From an uncultured Aquimarina sp. (GTDB lineage: Bacteria > Bacteroidota > Bacteroidia > Flavobacteriales > Flavobacteriaceae), in contig NZ_CANMED010000003.1 in NCBI RefSeq assembly GCF_947496855.1, positions 186,001 to 250,000 of the forward strand: a stretch of 64,000 nt of DNA. Direction: 5' to 3'. Below are positions 54,121-63,433 of this stretch, in pieces. Each line of letters opens with the position of its first letter. Within the stretch, counting starts at the first letter, position 1. A program made the translations under genes and the position numbers. The notes below the pieces were generated by a model that was not told where the DNA came from, ran no database searches, and saw only the letters and a program-made list of their open reading frames with translations.

Positions 54121-56973
54121 TTACTTACTTAAATACATCTTACGTCTCGAATACAGATCATAAAACTGATCGTCCTTAAGATCCTCAATAAATAAGATAC
54201 TTTCTCCTGTACTCTTCATCTCTGGTCCTAATTTCTTATTTACGTTCGGAAATTTATTAAAAGAAAATACAGGTTGTTTGATAGCATACCCATCTAAGTG
54301 TGGTTTGAAATCAAAGTCTGTAACCTTTTTCTCTCCTAACATTACCTTAGTAGCATAATTTACATAAGGTTCTCCGTATGCTTTTGCAATAAAAGGAACG
54401 GTTCTAGATGCTCTAGGGTTTGCCTCTATAATATACACAATATCATCTTTGATAGCAAATTGAATATTAATTAACCCAACAGTATTAAGAGCTAACGCAA
54501 TTTTATGTGTATGATCTTTAATTTGCTGCATTACAAATTCTCCTAAATTGAATGGCGGTAAGGTAGCATTAGAATCTCCAGAGTGAATTCCGCAAGGTTC
54601 TATATGTTCCATAATACCGATGATGTATACATTCTCTCCGTCACAAATTGCATCTGCTTCGGCTTCAATAGCACCATCCAGATAATGATCCAGTAACAAT
54701 TTATTATTTGGTATTTTTCGAAGTAAATCAACAACGTGCTCTTCTAACTCTTCTTTATTGATGACAATTTTCATTCCTTGTCCTCCTAATACATATGATG
54801 GACGCACTAAAAGCGGGAAATCTAAACGATCAGCAACTTCTAATGCTTCATCGGCTGTTTCTGCTATATCAAACTCAGGATAAGGAATATTGTTTTCTTT
54901 TAACAATGTAGAAAAACTACCTCTATCCTCTGCAAGGTCTAATGACTGATATGTTGTACCAATGATTTTAATTCCATAACGATCTAGTTTCTCAGCAAGC
55001 TTTAGCGCTGTCTGTCCTCCTAACTGAACAATTACACCTTCTGGTTTTTCATGTCTAATGATATCATAAATATGTTCCCAGAAAACTGGTTCGAAATATA
55101 ATTTATCAGCTGTATCAAAATCTGTAGAAACTGTTTCTGGATTACAATTGATCATAATCGTTTCGTATCCACACTCAGCAGCAGCTAATACTCCGTGAAC
55201 GCAGCAGTAGTCAAATTCAATTCCTTGACCAATACGATTAGGTCCTGATCCTAAAACAACAATTTTCTTTTTATCTGTTACAATACTTTCATTAGAAACA
55301 AGAACTTCCCCTTCAGGAGTTTCTATTTCAGCTTCAAAAGTAGAATAAAAATATGGCGTTTTTGCCTTAAACTCTGCAGCACACGTATCTACTAGCTTAT
55401 AAACTCTGTTTACTCCTAATTCATCCCTTTTGTTATAAACTTCGCTTTCATAGCAACCCAGCATATGTGCAATCTGTCTATCTGCAAAACCTTTTTGTTT
55501 CGCTTCAAGAATTAGATCTTTGGTCAATGACTGAATCGTATATGTAGAAATTTCTTTTTCTAATAAATGTAATTCTTCATATTGCTTTAAGAACCACATA
55601 TCTATTTTAGTAATCTCGTGGATTCTACTTAACGGAATCCCCATTTGGATCGCATCATAAATCACAAAAACTCTATCCCAACTAGCATACGTAAGCTTAC
55701 TTATAATCTGATCATAATCCTTATAACCTTTTCCGTCTGCCCCAAGCCCGTTTCTCTTTATTTCTAAAGATTGTGTTGCTTTATGCAAAGCTTCTTGAAA
55801 AGATCGACCAATCCCCATTACCTCTCCTACTGACTTCATCTGAAGCCCTAATCTTCGGTCAGAACCTTCAAACTTATCAAAATTCCAACGAGGGATTTTC
55901 ACAATTACATAATCTAAGGTCGGCTCAAATAAAGCTGATGTTGATTTCGTAATTTGATTATCTAATTCATCTAATGTGTAACCAATAGCTAGTTTTGCTG
56001 CAATTTTTGCAATAGGATATCCTGTTGCCTTGGATGCTAATGCCGAAGAACGCGATACACGAGGATTAATTTCTATAGCAATAATATCTTCATTTTCATC
56101 TGGGCTAACGGCAAACTGTACATTACATCCTCCTGCAAAATCACCAATACTACGCATCATATGGATAGCCATATCACGCATACGTTGATATGTTTTATCA
56201 CTAAGTGTCATTGCCGGAGCAACGGTTATAGAATCTCCTGTATGAATTCCCATAGGATCCATATTTTCGATTGCACAAATGATTACTACATTATCATTCG
56301 CATCTCTTAGTAGTTCTAATTCATATTCTTTCCATCCAATTAATGCTTTATCAATCATTACCTCGTGGATAGGGGAAACCTCTAATCCTCGAGTCAATAA
56401 TTCATCAAATTCTTCTTCTTTATAAACAAAAGATGCTCCAGCACCTCCTAGTGTATATGATGCTCTAATTACTAATGGGAAACCAAACTCTTGAGCAATC
56501 TCTTTTCCTTTTAGATAAGATCCTGCCGTAGCTTGTGGCGCCATTCCGATCCCAATCTTAAGCATTAGTTCTCTAAACTGCTCACGATCTTCTGTTATAT
56601 TAATGGCATCGATATCAACACCTATAATCTCTACATCAAAATCTTTCCAAATTCCTTTCTCATCTGCTTCAATACAAAGATTTAAGGCAGTTTGTCCTCC
56701 CATCGTTGGCAATACCGCATCAATCTGTGGATGTTCCTTAAGGATTTCAATAATAGATTTGGTATTTAATGGCTTTAAATAAATATGATCCGCCATTGAA
56801 GGATCCGTCATAATCGTTGCTGGATTAGAATTGATTAGTATCGTTTCTATTCCATCTTCTCGTAAAGAACGTAAAGCTTGTGAACCTGAATAGTCAAACT
56901 CACATGCCTGACCTATAATAATTGGTCCTGATCCGATGATCAATATACTTTTGAGTTTTTCGTTTTTTGGCAT
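54121..56973 (-). CDS. carB: Carbamoyl-phosphate synthase large subunit without the allosteric domain
   Basis: CarB makes carbamoyl phosphate for arginine and pyrimidines with the CarA glutaminase. The 950-residue protein has both ATP-grasp halves (IGSGPIIIGQACEFDYSG near the start and LGSGPNRIGQGIEFDYC near residue 580; GGAGASFVYKEEE and GGQGMKIVINKEE). It stops soon after VNKKLGPEMKSTGESILFIEDLK, where E. coli CarB goes on for about 120 residues of MGS-like domain that binds UMP and ornithine. The end is clean, with a terminator just after, so this is a natural short form, common in Flavobacteriia as far as I recall. carA is not in the window. Confidence 0.95.
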   Translation of the reverse strand: MPKNEKLKSILIIGSGPIIIGQACEFDYSGSQALRSLREDGIETILINSNPATIMTDPSMADHIYLKPLNTKSIIEILKEHPQIDAVLPTMGGQTALNLCIEADEKGIWKDFDVEIIGVDIDAINITEDREQFRELMLKIGIGMAPQATAGSYLKGKEIAQEFGFPLVIRASYTLGGAGASFVYKEEEFDELLTRGLEVSPIHEVMIDKALIGWKEYELELLRDANDNVVIICAIENMDPMGIHTGDSITVAPAMTLSDKTYQRMRDMAIHMMRSIGDFAGGCNVQFAVSPDENEDIIAIEINPRVSRSSALASKATGYPIAKIAAKLAIGYTLDELDNQITKSTSALFEPTLDYVIVKIPRWNFDKFEGSDRRLGLQMKSVGEVMGIGRSFQEALHKATQSLEIKRNGLGADGKGYKDYDQIISKLTYASWDRVFVIYDAIQMGIPLSRIHEITKIDMWFLKQYEELHLLEKEISTYTIQSLTKDLILEAKQKGFADRQIAHMLGCYESEVYNKRDELGVNRVYKLVDTCAAEFKAKTPYFYSTFEAEIETPEGEVLVSNESIVTDKKKIVVLGSGPNRIGQGIEFDYCCVHGVLAAAECGYETIMINCNPETVSTDFDTADKLYFEPVFWEHIYDIIRHEKPEGVIVQLGGQTALKLAEKLDRYGIKIIGTTYQSLDLAEDRGSFSTLLKENNIPYPEFDIAETADEALEVADRLDFPLLVRPSYVLGGQGMKIVINKEELEEHVVDLLRKIPNNKLLLDHYLDGAIEAEADAICDGENVYIIGIMEHIEPCGIHSGDSNATLPPFNLGEFVMQQIKDHTHKIALALNTVGLINIQFAIKDDIVYIIEANPRASRTVPFIAKAYGEPYVNYATKVMLGEKKVTDFDFKPHLDGYAIKQPVFSFNKFPNVNKKLGPEMKSTGESILFIEDLKDDQFYDLYSRRKMYLSK

Positions 56974-57022
56974 TTTGGTGTTGGTATTGAAGTATTAAAA
57001 ATATTTTAGGAATCGACTAGAT

Positions 57023-57057
57023 ATAAAAAAAGGCGTTACTCCTAAAAGTAACACCTT
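57023..57057 (-). terminator. Rho-independent terminator of rpmH
   Basis: AAGGCGTTACT (57030-57040) pairs with AGTAACACCTT (57047-57057) with one G-T pair around a 6-base loop. A T run follows on the minus strand (A tract 57024-57029). It sits between rpmH and carB and should separate them. Confidence 0.85.
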
Positions 57058-57081
57058 AATATTTTCATTACACTAAAATCA

Positions 57082-57240
57082 TTAGTGCTTATGTCTTAAT
57101 TCTGAGGAAACAGATAGCTTTTTTCTACCTTTAGCTCTTCTACGAGCAAGTACCTTTCTACCATTAGCAGAAGCCATACGCTCTCTAAAGCCGTGTTTAT
57201 TTTTTCTCTTTCTCTTCGATGGTTGAAACGTTCTTTTCAT
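57082..57240 (-). CDS. rpmH: Ribosomal protein L34
   Basis: A 52-residue, very basic protein starting [20 protein letters not shown], with [24 protein letters not shown], the L34 signature. The C-terminus is a little longer (SSELRHKH) than in E. coli. It is not next to rnpA here. A strong promoter lies upstream at 57314-57344. Confidence 0.97.
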   Translation of the reverse strand: MKRTFQPSKRKRKNKHGFRERMASANGRKVLARRRAKGRKKLSVSSELRHKH

Positions 57241-57313
57241 TGCTATCTATCTTTATAAATCTTCTTGAAATATCTTTTTTTAAACTAATGGGATGTAATC
57301 CCAAAACTGCGGG

Positions 57314-57344
57314 CAAATATACAAAGAGTTTTTACTTTCACAAA
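57314..57344 (-). promoter_or_regulatory. Promoter of rpmH
   Basis: On the minus strand TTTG (opposite 57341-57344) and TATATTTG (opposite 57314-57321) are 19 bases apart, an exact match to the Bacteroidota consensus. Transcription would start about 65-70 bases before the rpmH ATG. Confidence 0.75.
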
Positions 57345-57377
57345 CCTAAATATCAAAATATTTTTAATTGTTTTTAC

Positions 57378-57385
57378 TACCTTTG
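57378..57385 (+). promoter_or_regulatory. Candidate -7 box for the TPR protein gene
   Basis: TACCTTTG matches TAnnTTTG exactly, 27 bases before the ATG at 57412. No TTG lies at the proper distance upstream, so only one half of the promoter is supported. Confidence 0.45.
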
Positions 57386-57411
57386 CCGCGACAAAAAATA
57401 TAACACATTTC

Positions 57412-57927
57412 ATGTACAATAAAAATATTAAATTAGTAATCGCAGCATTAATTGTTGGAACGGCCATTTGGCAGATGATAGAAGGATATATTGGCAACGG
57501 GATAATGCTGATTTTACTGGCTTCAATTTTTGTCTTTTTATATTTTAAAAATGAATTAATTCTTCTTTCGTTCTTAAGATTGCGTAAACAAGATTTTGCT
57601 GGAGCCAAGAAATGGTTGGATAGAATTAAAAACCCGGAAACTGCTCTTACAACTAAGCAACACGGGTATTATAACTATTTACTGGGTATTATGCTATCTC
57701 AAACAAATATTACACAGGCAGAAAAATACCTAAAAAAAGCTATTAAATTAGGTTTATCTATGAATCAGGATCTTGCAGTGGCCAAGCTCAATCTTGCTGG
57801 GATCGCTATGACCAAACGAAGAAAAAGAGAGGCACAAAATCTCCTAACAGAAGCTAAGAAACTAGATAAACATGGAATGTTAAAGGAGCAGATCACCATG
57901 ATGAAACAGCAAATGAAAAAGATTTAG
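57412..57927 (+). CDS. Small membrane protein with TPR-like C-terminal domain
   Basis: The 171-residue protein has two membrane helices (LVIAALIVGTAIWQMIEGYI and GIMLILLASIFVFLYF), similar to DUF2892. A cytoplasmic helical part follows, with NYLLGIMLSQTNITQAEKYLKKAIKLGL and AVAKLNLAGIAMTKRRKREAQNLLTEAKK, which look like two TPR repeats. It is divergent from rpmH. Function unknown. Confidence 0.82.
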   Translation: MYNKNIKLVIAALIVGTAIWQMIEGYIGNGIMLILLASIFVFLYFKNELILLSFLRLRKQDFAGAKKWLDRIKNPETALTTKQHGYYNYLLGIMLSQTNITQAEKYLKKAIKLGLSMNQDLAVAKLNLAGIAMTKRRKREAQNLLTEAKKLDKHGMLKEQITMMKQQMKKI

Positions 57928-58076
57928 GCACACTAATTGTACCTATAATTGCGTTATCTAATTAGTTAAAAGGGAAAATAAGTCTGGTACTAAACAAGCA
58001 AAAAAATGGTTTTACCCAGCTAAAACTGTTATTTTTAAAGACTTTATAGTACTTTAGCTACCGTAATAAAGTTGTA

Positions 58077-58892
58077 ATGAAGAAAATATTAATTCTAGGA
58101 ATACTCTTTTTATATTTTGGAAGTGCTTATGCACAGTTGGAAAGAGAGATTCCTTTTTCTGTTGCTGTTGCAGCCCATATTAAAAAATACAACCTAAAAA
58201 GTAATGAAGCGTACAAGGATCAAGATCTTGAGTATGCTAAATTTTTATTTGATTCACTTGTTCAGAATCATTTTGTAGGTACTTATATGGACGATTTTAA
58301 AATGAGTCCTATGAAAGGGGAATCTATTTCTTTTAAAGAAATAGAAAAACCTATTTTTCTCATTACATATGCCACTTGGTGTGTTCCAGGAATAGGAGAA
58401 ATACCTGCTTTGAACGACTTATCTGATAAATTTCATGATCAAATAGACTTTATTGTCTTGTTTTGGGATACGAAAGAAAGACTGAAAGAAAAAGTTGGTG
58501 AATACAGTGATAACATCCAGTTACTATATGTAAATGAAAAGACGAATCAAAACTCTTACATCATTAATAATTTAAAACATTCTCTTGGTTTTCCTATGAT
58601 GTATTTTATGGATAGTGATAAAAAATTATTAGACATTCGTAAAATTGAGACACATCACTCTAGCGAAACCCTCAGTAACTCATATACAATTCATTATAAT
58701 TCTTTATCCAAAGGAGTTTCTCTATTGATTGCCGACCTAGATACCAAGGGCGCATTAACTGCTTCAGAAGAGGAAAAGAAAAAAGAAACTAAAGAAAAAG
58801 ACTCACGCTCACAAGAAGAACGAGATATAGACGAAGAATACGAACGTTACCGAAGAGAGAAAGATTCTCTTGGTAACAACAATAGGAATTAA
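58077..58892 (+). CDS. Secreted thioredoxin-like protein with CxxG in place of CxxC
   Basis: The 271-residue protein has a signal peptide (MKKILILGILFLYFGSAYAQ) and a TlpA/ResA-like thioredoxin fold from about 70. The active loop reads Trp101-Cys102-Val-Pro-Gly105, so the second cysteine is glycine. The cis-Pro loop is GFPMMYFM. After 225 comes a highly charged Glu/Lys/Arg tail. With one cysteine it cannot do ordinary dithiol exchange and may act as a monothiol or binding protein. No redox partner is adjacent. Confidence 0.8.
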   Translation: MKKILILGILFLYFGSAYAQLEREIPFSVAVAAHIKKYNLKSNEAYKDQDLEYAKFLFDSLVQNHFVGTYMDDFKMSPMKGESISFKEIEKPIFLITYATWCVPGIGEIPALNDLSDKFHDQIDFIVLFWDTKERLKEKVGEYSDNIQLLYVNEKTNQNSYIINNLKHSLGFPMMYFMDSDKKLLDIRKIETHHSSETLSNSYTIHYNSLSKGVSLLIADLDTKGALTASEEEKKKETKEKDSRSQEERDIDEEYERYRREKDSLGNNNRN

Positions 58893-59154
58893 GATATATA
58901 CTTCCTGCATTTGAAGAATCTGATTCTATTCTTAATACCTGGATTTATATTTAGTTATCAAATAGATTATAAAAAATACTAGTACGATTTAAAGGATCTC
59001 CAAGATGCTAAAATGTACCAATATAGTTATTATATAAAAAAGTAGATTTCATTAAAACAAAGGGATTTTCGACAACCAACCCAAAGTAGAACTTCAGTTA
59101 TTTATCTAACATTTATAATCAACAAGAATGGAATAGTTTAAAAAACTAGCTTTA

Positions 59155-59523
59155 TTACTTCCCGAAAATCATTTTGAATGCTACCAATAACAGTACGCCC
59201 CCGAAGATCTTTTTCAGTACGGTCTGATTAACAGAAATTGCAAATTTACTTCCCAAATAGCCTCCTAAAACAAAAGTTACTGCTATTATAGCAGCAAATT
59301 TCAGGTTTACATGACCTTCTTTATAATAATTAAAAGCTGCTAACAATGTAACCGGAACAGAGAGCACTGCAAGACTTGTACCTTGTGCCTGGTGTTGTGT
59401 AAAACCAACCCATAAGATTAGAAGCGGTATCATAACCACACTTCCTCCAACTCCCATAGTTCCACTTAAAAAACCAGCCAATAAACCTATCACTACAAGT
59501 GAGATAATCGTCATTGTATCCAT
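59155..59523 (-). CDS. Half-size TSUP (TauE/SafE) membrane protein
   Basis: The 122-residue protein has about four membrane helices and the N-terminal TSUP signature GLLAGFLSGTMGVGGSVVMIPLL. A typical permease is about 250 residues with two such halves, so this would have to work as a dimer. The frame is intact with a normal stop (KMIFGK), so it appears to be a natural short form. Substrate unknown. The 262 bases between it and the thioredoxin-like gene show nothing. Confidence 0.82.
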   Translation of the reverse strand: MDTMTIISLVVIGLLAGFLSGTMGVGGSVVMIPLLILWVGFTQHQAQGTSLAVLSVPVTLLAAFNYYKEGHVNLKFAAIIAVTFVLGGYLGSKFAISVNQTVLKKIFGGVLLLVAFKMIFGK

Positions 59524-59593
59524 AACACAATTTTACAATAATTGTAGTTATGTCGCCATAAAAAGATTGAATTATTTAATCCAAATATTCAGG

Positions 59594-60541
59594 TTATTGC
59601 CCTACACCAGTCTTATAATACCCTTCTCTAGGAATTTTGATCAAATACTCTTTGCCTGTTGCATTATTTAGGCTTGTCTCTCGTAACCAAGGATTATGAA
59701 GTTTTAAAATCTTATAATTGATATTGTACTTAGCAGCAAATTCATTAAAGTCTGTAATTGGCTCGTCTACTAAAACATTAAATGTTGGTATATACTCATA
59801 CAAATCATCCTTCGTAAAGTTAAATCCATATTTTTTAGGATTGCTTAATATTTCTTTCACTGCAGTAATTCTGAATACATATCTTCCTGTTTCTTGTCCT
59901 AAAAGAAGATCGTAATATGTAGTTGCATTCTGTCTTTTTAATTGCTTATTAATACCTGCAGGACCAGCATTGTATGCCGCTGCTGCTAATGTCCAACTTC
60001 CAAAACGTTTTTTCGCACTCTTTAAATATTTACAAGCAACTCTAGTCGATTTTTCGATATGATACCTTTCATCCACATTATTATTAACTTCTAAGCCATA
60101 TTCTTTTCCTGTATTTTTTAGTATTTGCCAAAACCCTGTTGCTCTAGCTGGCGAAACTGCCTGAGTCAAACTACTTTCTATAACAGCTAGATATTTAAAA
60201 TCATTAGGAACTCCTTCTTCTTTTAGAATTGGTTCTATAATAGGAAAATATTTATTAGCCCGTTTAAAAAGCAATAATCCATTAGATTGCCAATAGGTAT
60301 TCACTAAAAGTTCTCTATCCATTCGTTCGCGAATATCTGGATTTTCGACAGGCACCAATTCTCCGGCAAAATTCATATTGTCCGGCATAGGTACAGCGTA
60401 GACATTATAGTCGTTGATCAATTTTTCTTCTAAAAGTTCTTGAGCAATTGGTTTTTGAGGTTCTTGTTGCGTAGCGTTCACTAAAATACCAAAGGTAAAT
60501 AACACGCCTAAAAAAAATAGCACTTTTCTTATCATCTTCAT
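59594..60541 (-). CDS. Lytic murein transglycosylase (MltD-like)
   Basis: The 315-residue exported protein (signal about 1-24) has an SLT domain with the catalytic Glu122 in LAVIESSLTQAVSPARATGFWQI and the AAAAYNAGPAGINKQLKRQ motif. A C-terminal region (KYNINYKILKLHNPWLRETSL) resembles a LysM-like cell-wall binding segment. It cuts peptidoglycan to give 1,6-anhydro ends during growth or division. Confidence 0.9.
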   Translation of the reverse strand: MKMIRKVLFFLGVLFTFGILVNATQQEPQKPIAQELLEEKLINDYNVYAVPMPDNMNFAGELVPVENPDIRERMDRELLVNTYWQSNGLLLFKRANKYFPIIEPILKEEGVPNDFKYLAVIESSLTQAVSPARATGFWQILKNTGKEYGLEVNNNVDERYHIEKSTRVACKYLKSAKKRFGSWTLAAAAYNAGPAGINKQLKRQNATTYYDLLLGQETGRYVFRITAVKEILSNPKKYGFNFTKDDLYEYIPTFNVLVDEPITDFNEFAAKYNINYKILKLHNPWLRETSLNNATGKEYLIKIPREGYYKTGVGQ

Positions 60542-60612
60542 CTTTAAGTAGGTTTTATTGGGGAATAATTTCTATGTTTCCAAAATAATGTAAAATATTG
60601 GAATATTGGTAA

Positions 60613-61272
60613 TTAATTCCCAATTATTTCTGGCAAATGTTGGTTAAACCATCTAGCACGATTAATAATCATCACATGTGTACCTTTTTCTATCTTAATA
60701 CAGTCGTCAATATGAGAAATAGGAAAAACAAGATCTTTATCTCCATGAATGTGAACAATACCTTTTATTGACTCTTCTTGGTCCCAACATACAATATTCT
60801 CTATTGCCCAATCCAAATATGTTTTATCATTTACAGAAAGATACTTTTGATACATGGCAGCTCTCTTCTTTGCAAAATCACCAAAAGCAAGTTTTTCCCA
60901 ATTATCTATCTTAGATACCAATGAAGTAGGCATTAACTTATAGGCCTTAGTTTTTCTTGCTAACTTTATTCTTCTAGGTAATTCATGTTTGTTTTTTACA
61001 CTAGAAACAATAACCAATTTACTAACATTGAGATACTTATTCATTTCCTGAACAATCATCCCTCCAAAAGAAACACCAATAAGTACACATTCTTTATGTT
61101 CTATTTCTTCACACATACGCAAAGCATACTTTTCAATAGATTCTCTTTTCTCTGGAATCTTCCAAGGCAGTGTATGCGTCTTATATCTATCTTCCGGAAG
61201 GCTTATATTTTCAAAAATAGAAACGTCTGCCGCCATACCGGGAACAAAATAAACATGGGTAACTTCCTCCAT
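60613..61272 (-). CDS. Alpha/beta hydrolase
   Basis: This 219-residue cytoplasmic hydrolase has the nucleophile elbow GVSFGGM (Ser68), the acid in HGDKDLVFP and the His in EKGTHVMIIN. The compact fold resembles small esterases of the abhydrolase_1/6 group. Substrate unknown. Confidence 0.87.
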   Translation of the reverse strand: MEEVTHVYFVPGMAADVSIFENISLPEDRYKTHTLPWKIPEKRESIEKYALRMCEEIEHKECVLIGVSFGGMIVQEMNKYLNVSKLVIVSSVKNKHELPRRIKLARKTKAYKLMPTSLVSKIDNWEKLAFGDFAKKRAAMYQKYLSVNDKTYLDWAIENIVCWDQEESIKGIVHIHGDKDLVFPISHIDDCIKIEKGTHVMIINRARWFNQHLPEIIGN

Positions 61273-61557
61273 ACTAGCTATTTTAACAGTGGTTTATGCA
61301 TTTAACGCACTAATTTTCTTATCTTTGCAATTCAAAATTATAGTAATACTTTATTAGAAAAAAGTAAACAGTGTATTAAATTATTGTAAAAGGGAAAAAT
61401 TGAACTAACAAATCTTAGTTAGGTTAAAAAAAACAATAACAAAATTCGATGCAAATCATGAGCTAATTTCAGAATATTTATTAAACTTCTGAAGTCAAAA
61501 ACTATACATTTTAAAACACCACTTTTAATTTTTATTAAATAGTAAATTAAAAAAAAT

Positions 61558-61869
61558 ATGGAGAACATGAGCGATGTGGAATTAGAAATAGTAGATAATG
61601 AATTTTTGAGACAATTCGAAACTACTATTGAAGGTCAAAAAGCAAAAATCGAGTATGCTCAACAAGAGAGAAAAATATTCCTGACTAAACTTATCATGCC
61701 TGATGAGCTAATAGAAAAAGGATATTCTGAAGATTTTATAGTAGCGGTCTTCAATATTATCGAAGAACGTAATATTCGACTAGTACCTACTAGCCCTATA
61801 ATCGCTAAATTTATGCGAAAGAATAGAAGAAAATATAAAGACTTACTTCCCGTAGGAATTAATATATAG
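61558..61869 (+). CDS. Small GNAT-like (YidJ/GtnA-type) protein
   Basis: The 103-residue protein has IVDNEFLRQFETTIEGQKAKIEYAQQERKIFLTKLIMPDELIEKG and ends RLVPTSPIIAKFMRKNRRKYKDLLPVGI. This matches the minimal acetyltransferase-like family whose members end in a similar FxRKN/KY segment. The acyl-CoA loop is reduced, so activity is uncertain. A TAnnTTTG box at 61320-61327 is 230 bases upstream, implying a long leader or another start. 61328-61557 holds no gene I can see. Confidence 0.78.
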   Translation: MENMSDVELEIVDNEFLRQFETTIEGQKAKIEYAQQERKIFLTKLIMPDELIEKGYSEDFIVAVFNIIEERNIRLVPTSPIIAKFMRKNRRKYKDLLPVGINI

Positions 61870-61892
61870 AAGTATTTCTTTTTATAAAGGAT

Positions 61893-61919
61893 AAAAACCT
61901 GCTTAATAGGCAGGTTTTT
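61893..61919. terminator. Bidirectional terminator between the GNAT-like gene and mtaB
   Basis: A perfect 10-bp stem (AAAAACCTGC at 61893-61902 with GCAGGTTTTT at 61910-61919) and 7-base loop has T-rich stem ends on both strands. It lies between convergent genes and can serve both. Confidence 0.9.
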
Positions 61920-61941
61920 GTCCTTTATTTCGTTTCTGTGT

Positions 61942-63261
61942 TTATTCCTCCAAAAGTTCAAACCTAACCATTCCTTCATCATCAATATCACTGAGTCTTA
62001 CCTTGCGCAATGTATTCACAAAAGAAGGATTCCAAGGCATTTTTACTTTTACATAATTCTCTGTAAACCCATGAATATACCCTTCCTTATTTTCAGATTC
62101 AAATAACACCGTTCTATTTGTTCCTATCTGACTTTCATAAAAAGCCCTTCTTTTCTTAACAGATAATCCACGTAACATCTTACTTCTTTTCTTTCGCACA
62201 TCTTGCGGAACTACATTTTCTAATGAAGCCGCCACGGTATTTTCTCTTTCAGAATATGTGAACACATGTAAGTAAGATATATCCAACTCTGATAAAAAAT
62301 TATAAGTATCTAGAAAATGATCATCTGTTTCACCCGGAAAACCAACAATGACATCAACACCGATACAAGCATATGGCATCACTTCTTTAATTTTATTAAC
62401 ACGATCTACATACAAACCACTAAGATACCTGCGACGCATCAATTTTAGTATCTCATCATTTCCTGATTGTAATGGAATATGAAAATGAGGTACAAATGTC
62501 CTCGATTTTGAAACAAAATCAATTGTTTTGTTCTTAAGTAAGTTAGGCTCTATAGATGAAATACGTAATCTCTCAATACCATCTACTTCATCCAGCGCTT
62601 GCACTAATTCATAAAAAGTATGTTCATGTTTTTTATTTCCAAACTCACCTTTCCCGTAATCACCTATATTAACTCCCGTTAACACAATCTCTTTTATTCC
62701 TTGTTCAGAAATTTCTTTCGCATTTTTCAGCACATTACCTAAAGTATCACTACGTGAAATCCCTCTAGCTAAAGGAATGGTACAATAGGTACATTTATAA
62801 TCACAGCCATCCTGAACTTTTAAAAATGCTCTGGTACGATCACCTATAGAATAACTACCTACATAAAAATCAGCTTCTTCAATTTCGCAAGAATGGACTT
62901 CTCCAAATTCATTTTTAGACAAGTCATTAATATAATCAGTAATCTTAAACTTCTCTGTTGCTCCCAATACCAGATCAACCCCATCTACGGCAACTAATTC
63001 TTCTGGTTTTAACTGAGCGTAACATCCTACCGCAGCAACAAATGCATCTGGATTCCCCTTCTGCGCTTGCTTTACAATAGTTTTAAACCTTTTATCTGCA
63101 TTCTCCGTAACGGAACAGGTATTGATTACATAGATATCCGCGTTTTCAGAAAAATCTACTCTATCAAAGCCTTCATTAGTAAAGTCTCTGGCAATCGTAG
63201 AGGTTTCTGAAAAATTCAGTTTACAACCTAAGGTATAAAAAGCGACTTTTTTTCTATTCAT
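61942..63261 (-). CDS. mtaB: tRNA t6A37 methylthiotransferase
   Basis: This 439-residue methylthiotransferase has the N-terminal cluster cysteines 13, 49 and 80 (LGCKLN, NTCSVT, VGCYAQ), the radical SAM cysteines 153, 157 and 160 (GCDYKCTYCTIPLARG), and a C-terminal TRAM-like part. LGCKLN and TYCTIPLARG fit MtaB, which makes ms2t6A in tRNA, rather than MiaB or RimO. The start codon at 63261 lies at the edge of a repeated palindromic element (63263-63277). Confidence 0.93.
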   Translation of the reverse strand: MNRKKVAFYTLGCKLNFSETSTIARDFTNEGFDRVDFSENADIYVINTCSVTENADKRFKTIVKQAQKGNPDAFVAAVGCYAQLKPEELVAVDGVDLVLGATEKFKITDYINDLSKNEFGEVHSCEIEEADFYVGSYSIGDRTRAFLKVQDGCDYKCTYCTIPLARGISRSDTLGNVLKNAKEISEQGIKEIVLTGVNIGDYGKGEFGNKKHEHTFYELVQALDEVDGIERLRISSIEPNLLKNKTIDFVSKSRTFVPHFHIPLQSGNDEILKLMRRRYLSGLYVDRVNKIKEVMPYACIGVDVIVGFPGETDDHFLDTYNFLSELDISYLHVFTYSERENTVAASLENVVPQDVRKKRSKMLRGLSVKKRRAFYESQIGTNRTVLFESENKEGYIHGFTENYVKVKMPWNPSFVNTLRKVRLSDIDDEGMVRFELLEE

Positions 63262-63262
63262 G

Positions 63263-63376
63263 CTGAACTTGTTTCAGTATCTTCTTAACTTTACACGCTT
63301 ATAGCACAAAAACAGGAATGATACACCCCTGATTTTGGATTATACTATTAATAATTAGCCCCTGAAACGAGTTCAG
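63263..63376. repeat. Inverted pair of REP-like 15-base palindromes
   Basis: CTGAACTTGTTTCAG (63263-63277) and CTGAAACGAGTTCAG (63362-63376) are inverse copies with one difference, 84 bases apart. Each also folds on itself (CTGAA/TTCAG). The CTGAACTTGTTTCAG word is familiar to me as a dispersed intergenic repeat in Bacteroidota. A further hairpin follows at 63379-63401 (CACCCTT with AAGGGTG). Confidence 0.65.
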
Positions 63377-63401
63377 GACACCCTTATTAAATTAAAGGGT
63401 G

Positions 63402-63409
63402 CAAAGATA
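63402..63409 (-). promoter_or_regulatory. Candidate -7 box for mtaB
   Basis: On the minus strand these bases read TATCTTTG, an exact TAnnTTTG match. No TTG at the right distance was found. The leader of about 140 bases would contain all three hairpins between here and the mtaB start. Confidence 0.35.
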
Positions 63410-63433
63410 CCAACAATAATCCGTTTACTAAAA

